Translations under genes and position numbers: made by a program
Notes under the pieces: model-generated
The model's input: the letters and a program-made list of their open reading frames with translations, nothing else
What the model was told of the DNA's origin: nothing
Databases searched by the model: none
In this document: in pieces, positions 8,019 to 17,680 of the stretch
Layout: each line of letters starts with the position of its first letter
Position numbering within the stretch: position 1 is the stretch's first letter
NCBI GenBank assembly: GCA_021770655.1
Contig: JAETQO010000003.1
Coordinates: forward strand, 45,090 to 109,089
DNA length: 64,000 nt
Reading direction: 5' to 3'
Origin: Ruminococcus sp.
GTDB lineage: Bacteria; Bacillota; Clostridia; Oscillospirales; Ruminococcaceae

Positions 8019-9200
8019 TTACGACAATGTTTTATATAATATATTGCTTATAAATGATACTGCACCGTCTATTGCTTCAGGGTCAACTTTAAATTTCGGG
8101 TGATGCAGAGGATATCCTTTACCTGTACCGATCTTCAAATACAGCCCCTGTGCTTTTTCGTTAAGCTCTGTAAAGCTGCTGAAATCATCGCTAACCATCT
8201 CGGGTATAAAATTCACCGATTTCATACCTTCTTCTTTGGCGGAGTTTTCCGCCGTGTTGCAAAGTGAAGCCGAGTTTATTACAGCCGATGCACCTCTTAT
8301 CCACTGTAATTCGCATTCCGCTTCCGTTATATCCTTGAAACCTTGAACGATTCGATGAAAGGACTCTCTTATTGTCCGTCTGACCTCATCACTAAGCGTT
8401 CTAACTGTTCCTTCAAGATAGGCGGTATCCGGTATAATATTCCATGCTGTTCCGCCGTCAATATGTGTAAAACTAATAACAACTGGCTCTGACGGAGGTA
8501 TTTCTCTTCCGGCAAAATTTTGTAAATCAGACATCAATGAGGAGAGGGCGACTATGGGATTGTTTCCGAGATGCGGGGTTGCGGCATGAGTACCTATGCC
8601 TTTTACATCAATTCGGAATCGATCAACAGCTGCCATAACGCCGCCGACCTTGATGCCAGCCTCTCCGATCGACATTGCGGGGTCGGCATGAAATCCATAA
8701 AACTCCGATACATGCTTCAATACACCTGTGCCGAGAATGTGCTTTGCTCCGTCAAACGCTTCCTCACCCGGCTCAAATGCAATGTAAACAGTTCCACTAA
8801 ACTGGTTTTTTATTCTGTTCAGGCGAATTGCAACGCCCAAAGCAACAGTAGTATGAAAATCGTGTCCGCATGCATGCATGACATTCGTATTGCAGGAAGC
8901 ATAATCCAATCCGGTTTCCTCCTGAATCGGTAAAGCGTCTATATCTGCTCGCAGACATACAGTTTTCCCTTGCTTTTTTCCGTGTATTACAGCAATCAGT
9001 CCAGTTGATAAATTTGTTTCTACGATATCGATTCCGTTGATAACCAATATTTCCCGTATTTTTTTCGTTGTCTCAGTTTCCTTAAAGCCAAGCTCGGGAT
9101 TGGCATGAAACCATTTGAAAATCTCTGTCAAATTAAACTTATCCATAGAGCCTCCGTCTATTTTTATGCCGCACAATTCTATTTCGATTCCTGACGCCAT
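8019..9200 (-). CDS. M20 family metallo-amidohydrolase
   Basis: HANPELGFKE, RADIDALPIQEETG, HACGHDFHTT, EPGEEAFDGAK, HHPKFKVD. Confidence 0.9.
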   Translation of the reverse strand: MASGIEIELCGIKIDGGSMDKFNLTEIFKWFHANPELGFKETETTKKIREILVINGIDIVETNLSTGLIAVIHGKKQGKTVCLRADIDALPIQEETGLDYASCNTNVMHACGHDFHTTVALGVAIRLNRIKNQFSGTVYIAFEPGEEAFDGAKHILGTGVLKHVSEFYGFHADPAMSIGEAGIKVGGVMAAVDRFRIDVKGIGTHAATPHLGNNPIVALSSLMSDLQNFAGREIPPSEPVVISFTHIDGGTAWNIIPDTAYLEGTVRTLSDEVRRTIRESFHRIVQGFKDITEAECELQWIRGASAVINSASLCNTAENSAKEEGMKSVNFIPEMVSDDFSSFTELNEKAQGLYLKIGTGKGYPLHHPKFKVDPEAIDGAVSFISNILYKTLS

Positions 9201-10747
9201 TTTTCAAAACAATTTCTGCACCGTCGCCCGGAAGGAGTTTCACATAATCCGCCGACAGAAGTACATTTAAGCGAATCCGACATCTGTTTCCCCAGTTTAT
9301 CAGCCTCATCCACCACCTCATGAAAAGGAATAACTGCATTTCTGCCCGAAAGTGCAATATCTGAAAAAGTAATCGACATGACAATCGCAGTGATAAATCT
9401 GCTTAAGCACGGCTGATTATGACCGCCCGGTATGGGATCGCATGGCCATCCCAGTGCTGCTTGCAAAGTCAGGGAAGCCGCAGCTTCTACCTGTTCCGGC
9501 GTTCCGCCTACCATTTGAGCAATACCTGCTGCCGCCATCGCTCCGCATATGCCGCATTCACCTGCACAACCCAGCATTTCACCTGTAGGATTTGTTCTTG
9601 TATAGGCAATTGCCCCAACACCGGCAGCAACAAACAGACCGTCCAAAACTGATTCATCGTTGTACCCATATGCTTCTTTAACCGCACGCATAGCCGAAAA
9701 AAGAAAGCCGCCGCCCGTACCCATAGGACCGGGAATAAGAGGAATTCCTTTGATTAACGCCTGAACTCCAAAAGCATAATGTATCGCTTTGGCAATAATC
9801 GTACCTGCAATGGGAGTTTTGTTAGATTCGTAATTTCTCCAAGCCGCATAATGATATCCAGAATATGGAGTTTTTAAGATTTCACGATCATTCTCGTACA
9901 CTGCCTGCGTTTGCTTTTCCATAATCGTGCGGATCGTTTTCATGTATTCTATGATCTTGTTTTTCGTCCACCCCGACGCATTCTCTTCATATATGACGGC
10001 TACCTCGGACAGAGAGAGGTTTTCTTTCTTTGCGAAAGCTATCCATTCCTCGAATGTGGTAAACAACTGCTTCTTTCTTTTAGCAAAGGTCGGAACAGGC
10101 AGTATAGGATCAAGCTGGAATATAACCGATTCAAGCTGTTCTGATAGTTGCTCAAGGCGTCTTTCCGAGCGAATACAATATAGCTTTTCTCCATTTATCC
10201 CCAGAATAGATTCTACGCTCAATATGCCGTCGGCATTTTTACACAATTCCGGAACATCCACTTTTTCTGCAAAAACACAGGTGAGAAAAGAGTCTCCGAT
10301 AAAGCGATAAGGCACTCCCATAATCTGAACCGTTTCGACCATTCCTCCGCCCGTAGAATTTCCCATAAGTGTTACTATATGATCTTCCGTATCTGTCAGC
10401 ACAAATTTCACGGCATTGGGATGCGATCCTTTCGGGAAATCCACATGCTTAAACTTATAATCTATTCCTTCATCGGTCAAAATTTGCTTAATATCAAAAA
10501 TGCATTTGTCATCCGGGAATAGTCCGTATGCTCCGGCAAGCATCCCCAGGTCCTCGTTCATTAGCCCAAAAGTACCTGCAAAAGAGCCGTTTTTGTCAAG
10601 CTCTATTAAAATGTGCTTTAAAGGAGCTGTGAGGAGTCTATGAGCCATACAGCCGAGCCTGCACGGCCCAGCTGTATGGGAACTCGAACCCGGCTGCATA
10701 ACCGGACCGAATACATCATTGAAAAATTCGGGATAATATTCTACCAT
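9179..10747 (-). CDS. L-serine dehydratase-like protein, fused beta and alpha domains (Fe-S type)
   Basis: GSSSHTAGPCRLG (beta domain) and PGPMGTGGGFLFSAM…CAGECGICGAMAAAGI…GHNQPCLSRF (alpha domain). Confidence 0.82.
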   Translation of the reverse strand: MVEYYPEFFNDVFGPVMQPGSSSHTAGPCRLGCMAHRLLTAPLKHILIELDKNGSFAGTFGLMNEDLGMLAGAYGLFPDDKCIFDIKQILTDEGIDYKFKHVDFPKGSHPNAVKFVLTDTEDHIVTLMGNSTGGGMVETVQIMGVPYRFIGDSFLTCVFAEKVDVPELCKNADGILSVESILGINGEKLYCIRSERRLEQLSEQLESVIFQLDPILPVPTFAKRKKQLFTTFEEWIAFAKKENLSLSEVAVIYEENASGWTKNKIIEYMKTIRTIMEKQTQAVYENDREILKTPYSGYHYAAWRNYESNKTPIAGTIIAKAIHYAFGVQALIKGIPLIPGPMGTGGGFLFSAMRAVKEAYGYNDESVLDGLFVAAGVGAIAYTRTNPTGEMLGCAGECGICGAMAAAGIAQMVGGTPEQVEAAASLTLQAALGWPCDPIPGGHNQPCLSRFITAIVMSITFSDIALSGRNAVIPFHEVVDEADKLGKQMSDSLKCTSVGGLCETPSGRRCRNCFEKWRQESK

Positions 10748-10755
10748 TTTTACAC

Positions 10756-11280
10756 CTACTGTTTGGTGTACGCACGCAGATAATCGTCCAAATCAACCTG
10801 AAGTATTTTGTTAATAAGGTTAGTGGCAATCATAATTGTTGCAAAAGCCGTGATAGCAACAATCTGCTCTTCGTTCCAGCGACTCTTCATCTGCTCGAAA
10901 ATTTCGGTAGGAACATTATTGGCATCTTTAACGATAGCACGACCGTAGTCAATAAGGATTCGTTCCTCATCCGTAAAATCGAAGTTGTCAAAATCAATGT
11001 TCAGATCTTTCAAAATCTTTGCAAAAAATGTACCGCACAAAAGACAATCATTTTCTGTTGAAATTGCGTAGCAGAAAAAGTTTACTGCTCGCTCGCCCAG
11101 AAATGCCTCAATTGTTTCCTCAAGAGGGAACCACTCCATCAACGCATGAAAAGCGGGGAGAGAATGAAGCAGAGTAAGTTTCATATTTGTGATTCTGCCG
11201 TGGCTTTTAATTTGATTGTCAATCTCCGCTTTTACCGCATCGGATGCGTTTTCATATTTAACCTGTGAAATATATGCCAT
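10756..11280 (-). CDS. Carboxymuconolactone decarboxylase / AhpD-like protein
   Basis: CLLCGTFFAKIL CxxC motif and family layout. Confidence 0.7.
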   Translation of the reverse strand: MAYISQVKYENASDAVKAEIDNQIKSHGRITNMKLTLLHSLPAFHALMEWFPLEETIEAFLGERAVNFFCYAISTENDCLLCGTFFAKILKDLNIDFDNFDFTDEERILIDYGRAIVKDANNVPTEIFEQMKSRWNEEQIVAITAFATIMIATNLINKILQVDLDDYLRAYTKQ

Positions 11281-11313
11281 AATAAATTACCTTTCCTTTC
11301 TGTACCTTTGCAT

Positions 11314-12066
11314 TTAAATCGTATAATTGAATCTTTGAAGATATCTGTCGAGAAACTGTTTTGCCCTGTCACTTTTGGGATTGGTAAAAAACTCGTTCGG
11401 AGGAGCGCTTTCTAAAATTTCTCCATCCGCCATAAAAGCGATCCTATCAGCGACATCGTGTGCAAAATCCATTTCATGTGTTACAATAAGCATTGTGACC
11501 TTTGCTTCAGACACTTGTTTTATAACACGCAAAACTTCCTGTACAAGTTCGGGATCCAGTGCGGAAGTCGGCTCGTCAAACAGTATGATTTTCGGGTCAA
11601 GAGCCAGAGCCCGTGCAATAGCAACGCGCTGCTTCTGTCCTCCGGACAATGTTCGAGGATAATTGTTTTTCTTGTTAGACAGTCCCACCTTTTCAAGATA
11701 TTGTTTTCCAATATCATCCGCCTCTTCGACAGATTTTTTCTGAACGACTTTCAAAGCCTCTGTTACGTTCTCCAAAACGGTCTTATTTTCAAACAATCCA
11801 AAGCCTTGGAATACCATAGCGGTGCGTTTTCTGGCCTCTCTTTTAATGCGACCGTTAATATCATGTGCATCAAAATAAAAGTCTCCGATCCGAACGGTTC
11901 CTTTGTCGGGTTTTTCCAAAAGATTGATGCAGCGAAGCAAAGTAGATTTTCCCGAACCGCTTGAACCAATCAATGCAACGGTCTGCCCCTCCTCAACGCT
12001 GAGATCAACTCCTTTCAAGACCTCTGTGCTACGAAAAGATTTATGTATTCCTTTAAGTTCGATCAT
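11314..12066 (-). CDS. Polar amino-acid ABC transporter ATPase
   Basis: Walker A GSSGSGKSTLLR, signature LSGGQKQRVAIARAL, Walker [14 protein letters not shown]. Confidence 0.95.
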   Translation of the reverse strand: MIELKGIHKSFRSTEVLKGVDLSVEEGQTVALIGSSGSGKSTLLRCINLLEKPDKGTVRIGDFYFDAHDINGRIKREARKRTAMVFQGFGLFENKTVLENVTEALKVVQKKSVEEADDIGKQYLEKVGLSNKKNNYPRTLSGGQKQRVAIARALALDPKIILFDEPTSALDPELVQEVLRVIKQVSEAKVTMLIVTHEMDFAHDVADRIAFMADGEILESAPPNEFFTNPKSDRAKQFLDRYLQRFNYTI

Positions 12067-12779
12067 TTTTTGCCTTCTTTCTCATCGCGGTTAGCTCTTT
12101 TTTCAATCACTGCAACAATTCGCTCAAAAATAATGCAAATCACCCAGTAGATCAGAGCTGCGACGATGTATGCTTCAAAAAATCTCGACGCACGACCGGC
12201 AACGATTTTTGCCTGACCCATAATCTCCGGAACTGCAGCTGTGAAAGCCAGCGATGTATCTTTCAGCAAGCCTATAAAAAAATTAGCAAAAACGGGAAGT
12301 CCAATCTTAATCGCCTGCGGCAGAATAATTCTTCTCATAGCCTGAAAAGTGGTCATTCCAACAGAATATGCCGCCTCAAGCTGTACCTTGTCAATAGCTA
12401 AAATGGAAGCGCGTATAGATTCTGTAAGGTAAGCGCCGGCGCTCATTGAAAAAGCTACTAACATAAATACAACTGCAGGTATCCATGATATATCAAATGC
12501 CGTTCCAAATTTTTGATTGATGATCCGTATAAAAATTGGCACTGCATAGTAGACCAGCATAATCTGAACGATCAAAGGCGTACCGCGTATAAACGACACA
12601 TAAACGCCTGTTATTTGCTTCAACACAGGAACATTGTAAATCTTACACATAGCTCCGATAAAGCCTATAACGATACCGATTAAAAATGCTACTACCGCAA
12701 TCAGAAGGGTATACGGGATACCCTTCAATATTTGCGGAATGCATTGGATCATAAAATCAAAATCAAATATTTTACCCAT
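12063..12779 (-). CDS. Polar amino-acid ABC transporter permease
   Basis: SFIRGTPLIVQIMLVYYAVP, EAAYSVGMTTFQAMRRIILPQA. Confidence 0.93.
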   Translation of the reverse strand: MGKIFDFDFMIQCIPQILKGIPYTLLIAVVAFLIGIVIGFIGAMCKIYNVPVLKQITGVYVSFIRGTPLIVQIMLVYYAVPIFIRIINQKFGTAFDISWIPAVVFMLVAFSMSAGAYLTESIRASILAIDKVQLEAAYSVGMTTFQAMRRIILPQAIKIGLPVFANFFIGLLKDTSLAFTAAVPEIMGQAKIVAGRASRFFEAYIVAALIYWVICIIFERIVAVIEKRANRDEKEGKK

Positions 12780-12782
12780 AAT

Positions 12783-14501
12783 TTATTTACCGCTCGGCGT
12801 ATAGTCAGCACCGAACCATTCGACTGACAGCTTTGACAATTCTCCGCTCTCAATCAGATTTTTAAGGGCCGCGTCAATCTTGTCACGAAGATCAGCTCCA
12901 ACTGTGTCCTGCTTAAAAATGAAGTAAACCGGTGTTTGTTCAAGCGCTTCACCAACAGCCTTAACATCCAGTCCCTGCAGCTTTGCTTTGCTTACGGCAA
13001 CAGCAGGGTCATTAAGAGTTGCATCGACACGTCCATTTACAATATCCTGAAGAATTGTGGTAACATCTTCGTTGTAATACTGGATAGTGAGAACATTACC
13101 GTGCTCTTCATTCCACTTTTCAGCTGCTTCGTTGTGTGCGTCTCCGACTGTAAGACCGATTGTTTTTCCAACGAGATCCTCAAATGAGGTTATATCATCT
13201 CTGTCACCTTTTACTATGATCTGATTAACTGCTGTATGGTAATCCTCGGCGTTTTCAAGACCAACGGAAATACGAAGCAGATTGCTTGGAATTCCTGCCA
13301 ATTTGTGCAACTCAGGTTCAAGCTCGGAATGCGTTGTTTCCGGAGGATTAGCAATCAGAGAACGTACATCGCCGATATTTACATGGTAAGAAAAAACCTC
13401 CAAAGCATCGATAAATTTTTTCAGCTGATCCCTCGTCCCGTTGAAACCAAAGGAAAAGACAGCTCCGGCTCCGTTGGGGAAGTATTTATCAGCAAGTTCT
13501 TTATAAGGATTCCCTTCCGCAGATGGATATTTCACCCATTCAACCTCTTTCCGGCTTTCAAGATATTTTACGAGTTTTTTGGTCGTAGCAACCTCTTTGT
13601 CAAGTCTTTCGACAATTGTGCTTAGTCCTTGAATCGCAAGATATGCGTCAAATGCGCTGAGCGTTGCTCCGATAAATTCAAGATAGAATATTCTGAGAGC
13701 GGCTATTACGGGAAAATCGGGAGCAAATTCCAATGGTGTGCGTGGATTTCCGTTCAAATCGCGCATTTTGTATGATTTCTCATACAGTTGCGCGAAACGC
13801 TTCTTGTCATATTCGAAATCTCCTTTTTCTACCACAATACCGGCAATCACATTGCCGTGACCAGTTAGTCCTTTTGTAGCAGAATAAACGATAATATCCG
13901 CACCGTGTTCAAACGGTCTGAAAAGATATGGAGTGGCAATCGTATTGTCAACCACCAGTGGAATACCGTGACGGTGTGCTATTTCTGCTATCGCTTCAAA
14001 ATCATAGATTTCAATATTCGGATTGCTGATCGTTTCCAAGTAAATTGCCCGGGTGTTGTCATCGATCAGAGACTCATACTCATTGATATCATCTCTGTTT
14101 TTGACAAACTTTGTTTTTACACCAAACTTCGGCAAAAAATGTGTGAGCGTTTCCTGTGCCGCCCCATAGAGCGAAGATGAGGAAACGATGTTTCCGCCTC
14201 CCTCGGCAAGCAGAAGGATTGTATATGTAATTGCCGCCATTCCGGAAGACAAGGCAATCGCAGCGGATCCTCCGTCCAGATCACAGACTCTTTCCTCCAG
14301 TATGCTTGCTGTAGGATTCCCTACACGAGAATAAATCCCTCCGGTTTCTGCGCCCGTCCATAACCTTCTTGCTCTGTCAATATCCTCAAGGTCAAATGCC
14401 GCTGTTTGATATATAGGAACATTTACTGAGTTGAAATGCTCCGACGAATTGTATCCCGCATGGATACGGTTTGTCTCAAATTGATGCTTTTTATTACTCA
14501 C
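12783..14501 (-). CDS. Chimera: O-acetylhomoserine sulfhydrylase/Cys-Met metabolism PLP enzyme fused to the C-terminal part of an SBP_bac_3 solute-binding protein
   Basis: Residues ~1-420: YSRVGNPTASILEERV, SATKGLTGHGNVIAG, LLRISVGLENAED. After ~420: VNQIIVKGDRDDITSFEDLVGKTIGLTVGD…VNGRVDATLNDPAVAV…LIESGELSKLSVEWFG (SBP-type). Confidence 0.88.
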   Translation of the reverse strand: MSNKKHQFETNRIHAGYNSSEHFNSVNVPIYQTAAFDLEDIDRARRLWTGAETGGIYSRVGNPTASILEERVCDLDGGSAAIALSSGMAAITYTILLLAEGGGNIVSSSSLYGAAQETLTHFLPKFGVKTKFVKNRDDINEYESLIDDNTRAIYLETISNPNIEIYDFEAIAEIAHRHGIPLVVDNTIATPYLFRPFEHGADIIVYSATKGLTGHGNVIAGIVVEKGDFEYDKKRFAQLYEKSYKMRDLNGNPRTPLEFAPDFPVIAALRIFYLEFIGATLSAFDAYLAIQGLSTIVERLDKEVATTKKLVKYLESRKEVEWVKYPSAEGNPYKELADKYFPNGAGAVFSFGFNGTRDQLKKFIDALEVFSYHVNIGDVRSLIANPPETTHSELEPELHKLAGIPSNLLRISVGLENAEDYHTAVNQIIVKGDRDDITSFEDLVGKTIGLTVGDAHNEAAEKWNEEHGNVLTIQYYNEDVTTILQDIVNGRVDATLNDPAVAVSKAKLQGLDVKAVGEALEQTPVYFIFKQDTVGADLRDKIDAALKNLIESGELSKLSVEWFGADYTPSGK

Positions 14502-14536
14502 GGTAATTATCTCCTGTTCTTAAATGGTAAAGTATC

Positions 14537-14569
14537 AAAAAAACAGGAAGTCATTTTTCATTGACTTCC
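14537..14569 (-). terminator. Intrinsic terminator in the operon leader (attenuator)
   Basis: Minus strand GGAAGTCA-ATGAAAAA-TGACTTCC-TG-TTTTTTT, ~36 nt before the first CDS start. Confidence 0.75.
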
Positions 14570-14615
14570 AAAGAATGCACTCATTTGATTTTCTGTCCGA
14601 TAATGATAATTAATA

Positions 14616-14669
14616 TCACATTTGAGGCACACAACATCGAATGATATAGCAGTCTTTGTACGGCATCAT
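14616..14669 (-). CDS. Leader ORF 2, Cys-rich (MMPYKDCYIIRCCVPQM)
   Basis: ATG overlaps the stop of leader ORF 1 (TGATG); three Cys codons including a tandem TGT TGT. Confidence 0.5.
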   Translation of the reverse strand: MMPYKDCYIIRCCVPQM

Positions 14670-14710
14670 ACACATACACTGGTTGTTTTTTCACATTTGA
14701 TAGTTGTCAT
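14666..14710 (-). CDS. Leader ORF 1 (MTTIKCEKTTSVCV)
   Basis: AAAAGGAGG RBS 9 nt upstream of ATG; two Cys codons. Confidence 0.55.
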   Translation of the reverse strand: MTTIKCEKTTSVCV

Positions 14711-14819
14711 GGTAAGGAACCTCCTTTTCTCTCTGTGCTTATAGTATACACTAAAACACTCTGATCGTCCAATATCATATAGGTATAGTAGGTAATAGGC
14801 GTAGCCTATACCGCAAATT

Positions 14820-14849
14820 AAAAACGCCCCTGCATCTTACGCAGGAGCG
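14820..14849 (-). terminator. Terminator of the LysR gene
   Basis: Minus strand GCGCTCCTGC…GCAGGGGCGTTTTT overlapping the LysR stop. Confidence 0.6.
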
Positions 14850-15784
14850 CCGTCTGATTTCATTAGATTTTGCAAATATTTTTTCGTTTCTTCAATATAC
14901 AAGCTTCCCATGTTGCTTAACATCTGATTCTTTTTTACAATATACCCGATCTGCATATGGCCGTTTTCACTGCTATTATCTATATTGTCTAATGGTACCG
15001 CTATATAATCACTGCCGTTTAATTCCTCACAAATGATGCCTGAACACAGAGTATATCCATTCAATCCAACCATCAAGTTCAGCATGGTAGCACGATCATT
15101 TGCCTTGATCGTTCTCGGATATTCATTCGTGCTGAAGATTTCCTCTGCGAAATAAAATGAGCTGCTTTCTCCCTGTTCAAATGACAGACAGGGGTATTCA
15201 TACAACTGCTCTATCTTTACAGAACTTTCATTTGCCAGTGGATGTCCTTGCCACAGATATGCGTAAACACGACAGTCAATAAGTTTATGGAATTCAAGTC
15301 CATGAGCTTTCAAAAGCTTTGATATTGCCGCCTGATTAAAATTGCTCAGATACAAAATGCCGATCTCACTTTTCAGTGTGCTGACATCTTCTATCACTTC
15401 TTTTGTTTTCGTTTCGCGGATGGCAAACTCATATTCTTCCGTATCAAACTGCTTTACCATCTCGACAAAGCTTTTAACAACAAAGGAATAATGCTGAGTA
15501 GATACACCAAATTTTTTCTTTCGTTTGCCGGAATTCCCATATTTATCAAGGAGGGTTTCATACTGAGAATATACCTGTCTTGCATATGTTAAAAACTCAA
15601 CACCGTCATTTGTCAGCGTAACGCCGCGACCGCTTCGATGAAAAATCGTGATGCCGAGTTCATTCTCTAAATCATGTATCGCGCCGCTGAGGGACGGCTG
15701 TGCTACATATAAGATTTCCGCTGCCTTATTCATTGAACCGGTTTCGGAAATTGTAATAGCATAATAAATTTGCTGTAAAGTCAT
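14837..15784 (-). CDS. LysR family transcriptional regulator
   Basis: MTLQQIYYAITISETGSMNKAAEILYVAQPSLSGAIHDLENELGITIFHRSGRGVTLT. Confidence 0.93.
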   Translation of the reverse strand: MTLQQIYYAITISETGSMNKAAEILYVAQPSLSGAIHDLENELGITIFHRSGRGVTLTNDGVEFLTYARQVYSQYETLLDKYGNSGKRKKKFGVSTQHYSFVVKSFVEMVKQFDTEEYEFAIRETKTKEVIEDVSTLKSEIGILYLSNFNQAAISKLLKAHGLEFHKLIDCRVYAYLWQGHPLANESSVKIEQLYEYPCLSFEQGESSSFYFAEEIFSTNEYPRTIKANDRATMLNLMVGLNGYTLCSGIICEELNGSDYIAVPLDNIDNSSENGHMQIGYIVKKNQMLSNMGSLYIEETKKYLQNLMKSDGAPA

Positions 15785-16002
15785 CGTAAATTACCGCCTT
15801 AGTATCTAAATATACATACAATCTTGTATTTGCTTTATAACTTATAAAACCTATGTATATAATATATTATACAAAAAAATTAAGCCTTTGTCAAGATACA
15901 CTGCGCATCTGCTGGTATTAACAAACAAATTTTTGTTGTGCCTCTTGAAAACCTACTAAATATATGTTATTATAGAGTTATCGTAATAATGAGGTGAATC
16001 AA

Positions 16003-16440
16003 ATGAAAATTTCTACAAAAGGCCGCTACGCGCTTCGTATGCTGCTGGATTTAGCCGAGCATCAAAATTGTGGTTTTATTGCTCTGAAGGATATTGCAGA
16101 GCGTCAAAATATATCAAAGAAATATCTTGAGCAGATCATTCCTATTTTTAATAGATCAGGTATTTTGAAAACAATCCGTGGGTCACAAGGGGGTTATCAG
16201 CTTGCAAAAACGCCTGATAAGTATACTGTAGGTGAAATACTCCGCTTGACAGAAGGCTCGTTATCTCCCATTTCATGCGTGGAAGAGGAATCCACCACAT
16301 GCGAGCGAAGCGGTGATTGCGCTATGCTTCCGGTGTGGCAGGGGCTTTATAAGGTGATTATCGAGTATCTTGACGGAATTACTTTGCAGGATATAATGGA
16401 GCAACAAAGAGAACGGTATATGAATGATTATGTGATTTAA
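16003..16440 (+). CDS. Rrf2 family regulator (IscR/CymR-like) with three C-terminal Cys
   Basis: MKISTKGRYALRMLLDLA…KKYLEQIIPIF…GSQGGYQLA…SCVEEESTTCERSGDC; ATG at 16003 follows a GAGGTG RBS. Confidence 0.9.
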   Translation: MKISTKGRYALRMLLDLAEHQNCGFIALKDIAERQNISKKYLEQIIPIFNRSGILKTIRGSQGGYQLAKTPDKYTVGEILRLTEGSLSPISCVEEESTTCERSGDCAMLPVWQGLYKVIIEYLDGITLQDIMEQQRERYMNDYVI

Positions 16441-16460
16441 AGCATTTTTTCGATAAATGA

Positions 16461-16503
16461 AGGATCCGGTTCGAAGCACAAAAGCTCTCAGAACCGGATC
16501 CTT
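16461..16503. terminator. Bidirectional terminator between the Rrf2 and cysK genes
   Basis: AGGATCCGGTTC…GAACCGGATCCTTTT. Confidence 0.8.
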
Positions 16504-16521
16504 TTATAATATTCACATTTT

Positions 16522-17451
16522 TTATTCAGCAAACATCGGAGTAGACAAATAACGCTCACCGGTATCGGGAAGAAGTGCGACAATGACTTTTCCCTTATTC
16601 TCCGGACGCTTTGCGAGTTCTGTCGCGGCAAATACTGCAGCTCCGGAAGAAATTCCTACAAGCAATCCTTCCCGCCTTGCAAGTGTTCTTCCTGTTTCAA
16701 AGGCATCCTCGTTTTCTACGGTGATGATCTCATCGTAAATTTCGGTATTCAGAGTCTCCGGAACAAAGCCTGCTCCGATGCCCTGAATCTTATGCGGACC
16801 CGGAGTACCCTTAGATAGTACCGGAGAGCCGGCAGGCTCAACTGCGACTATCTTCACGTTCGGATTCTTGCTCTTGAGATATTCGCCGACGCCGGAAACT
16901 GTGCCGCCAGTTCCTACACCTGCAACAAAGATATCCACCTTGCCATCGGTATCTTCCCAAATCTCGGGACCGGTTGTACTGCGATGTGCTGCGGGATTTG
17001 CCGTATTGGTGAACTGACTGGGAATGAAGCTGTTCGGCGTTTCAGCTGCAAGCTCCTGTGCCTTTGCGATAGCACCCTTCATCCCCTTAGCGCCTTCGGT
17101 AAGGACAAGCTGTGCGCCGTAAGCCTTCAAAAGATTGCGGCGTTCAATGCTCATTGTTTCCGGCATGGTGAGTATAATCTTGTAACCTCTTGAAGCAGCT
17201 ACAGCCGCAAGGCCGATTCCGGTATTTCCGCTGGTCGGTTCAATAATTACGGAATCAGGTTTTAAAGCGCCTTTTGCTTCAGCTTCGTCGATCATCGCCT
17301 TTGCAATTCTGTCCTTAACACTTCCTGCGGGGTTGAAATATTCCAGCTTACCATAAATTGTAGCGCCGAGTTCTTTCTCAGCAATATAGTTAGTAAGCTT
17401 CAAAAGCGGCGTACCGCCGATCAAATCTGTAATCTTATCAAATGTTTTCAT
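16522..17451 (-). CDS. cysK: Cysteine synthase A
   Basis: [50 protein letters not shown]. Confidence 0.95.
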   Translation of the reverse strand: MKTFDKITDLIGGTPLLKLTNYIAEKELGATIYGKLEYFNPAGSVKDRIAKAMIDEAEAKGALKPDSVIIEPTSGNTGIGLAAVAASRGYKIILTMPETMSIERRNLLKAYGAQLVLTEGAKGMKGAIAKAQELAAETPNSFIPSQFTNTANPAAHRSTTGPEIWEDTDGKVDIFVAGVGTGGTVSGVGEYLKSKNPNVKIVAVEPAGSPVLSKGTPGPHKIQGIGAGFVPETLNTEIYDEIITVENEDAFETGRTLARREGLLVGISSGAAVFAATELAKRPENKGKVIVALLPDTGERYLSTPMFAE

Positions 17452-17494
17452 GATGATTTCTCCTTAACGATTAAATAATAATTATGAAAATATG

Positions 17495-17533
17495 CTATGC
17501 TTTCCACGGCCTACATCGTTTTATTTTATACAT
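17495..17533 (-). CDS. Candidate cysK leader peptide (MYKIKRCRPWKA)
   Basis: AAAGGGAG upstream; 12 codons ending ~44 nt before the cysK start. Confidence 0.25.
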   Translation of the reverse strand: MYKIKRCRPWKA

Positions 17534-17680
17534 ATCTGAAAGTCTCCCTTTTGAATTACCTATTATTCTTATCGGTTTTATGTGTTTGATAATACCACTG
17601 CAATTATCACTTGTCAAGGCTTTTTTCAAAAAAAGCTTGAAAATTAACAAAAAGTTGAGAATCACATATTCTTTCACCTC

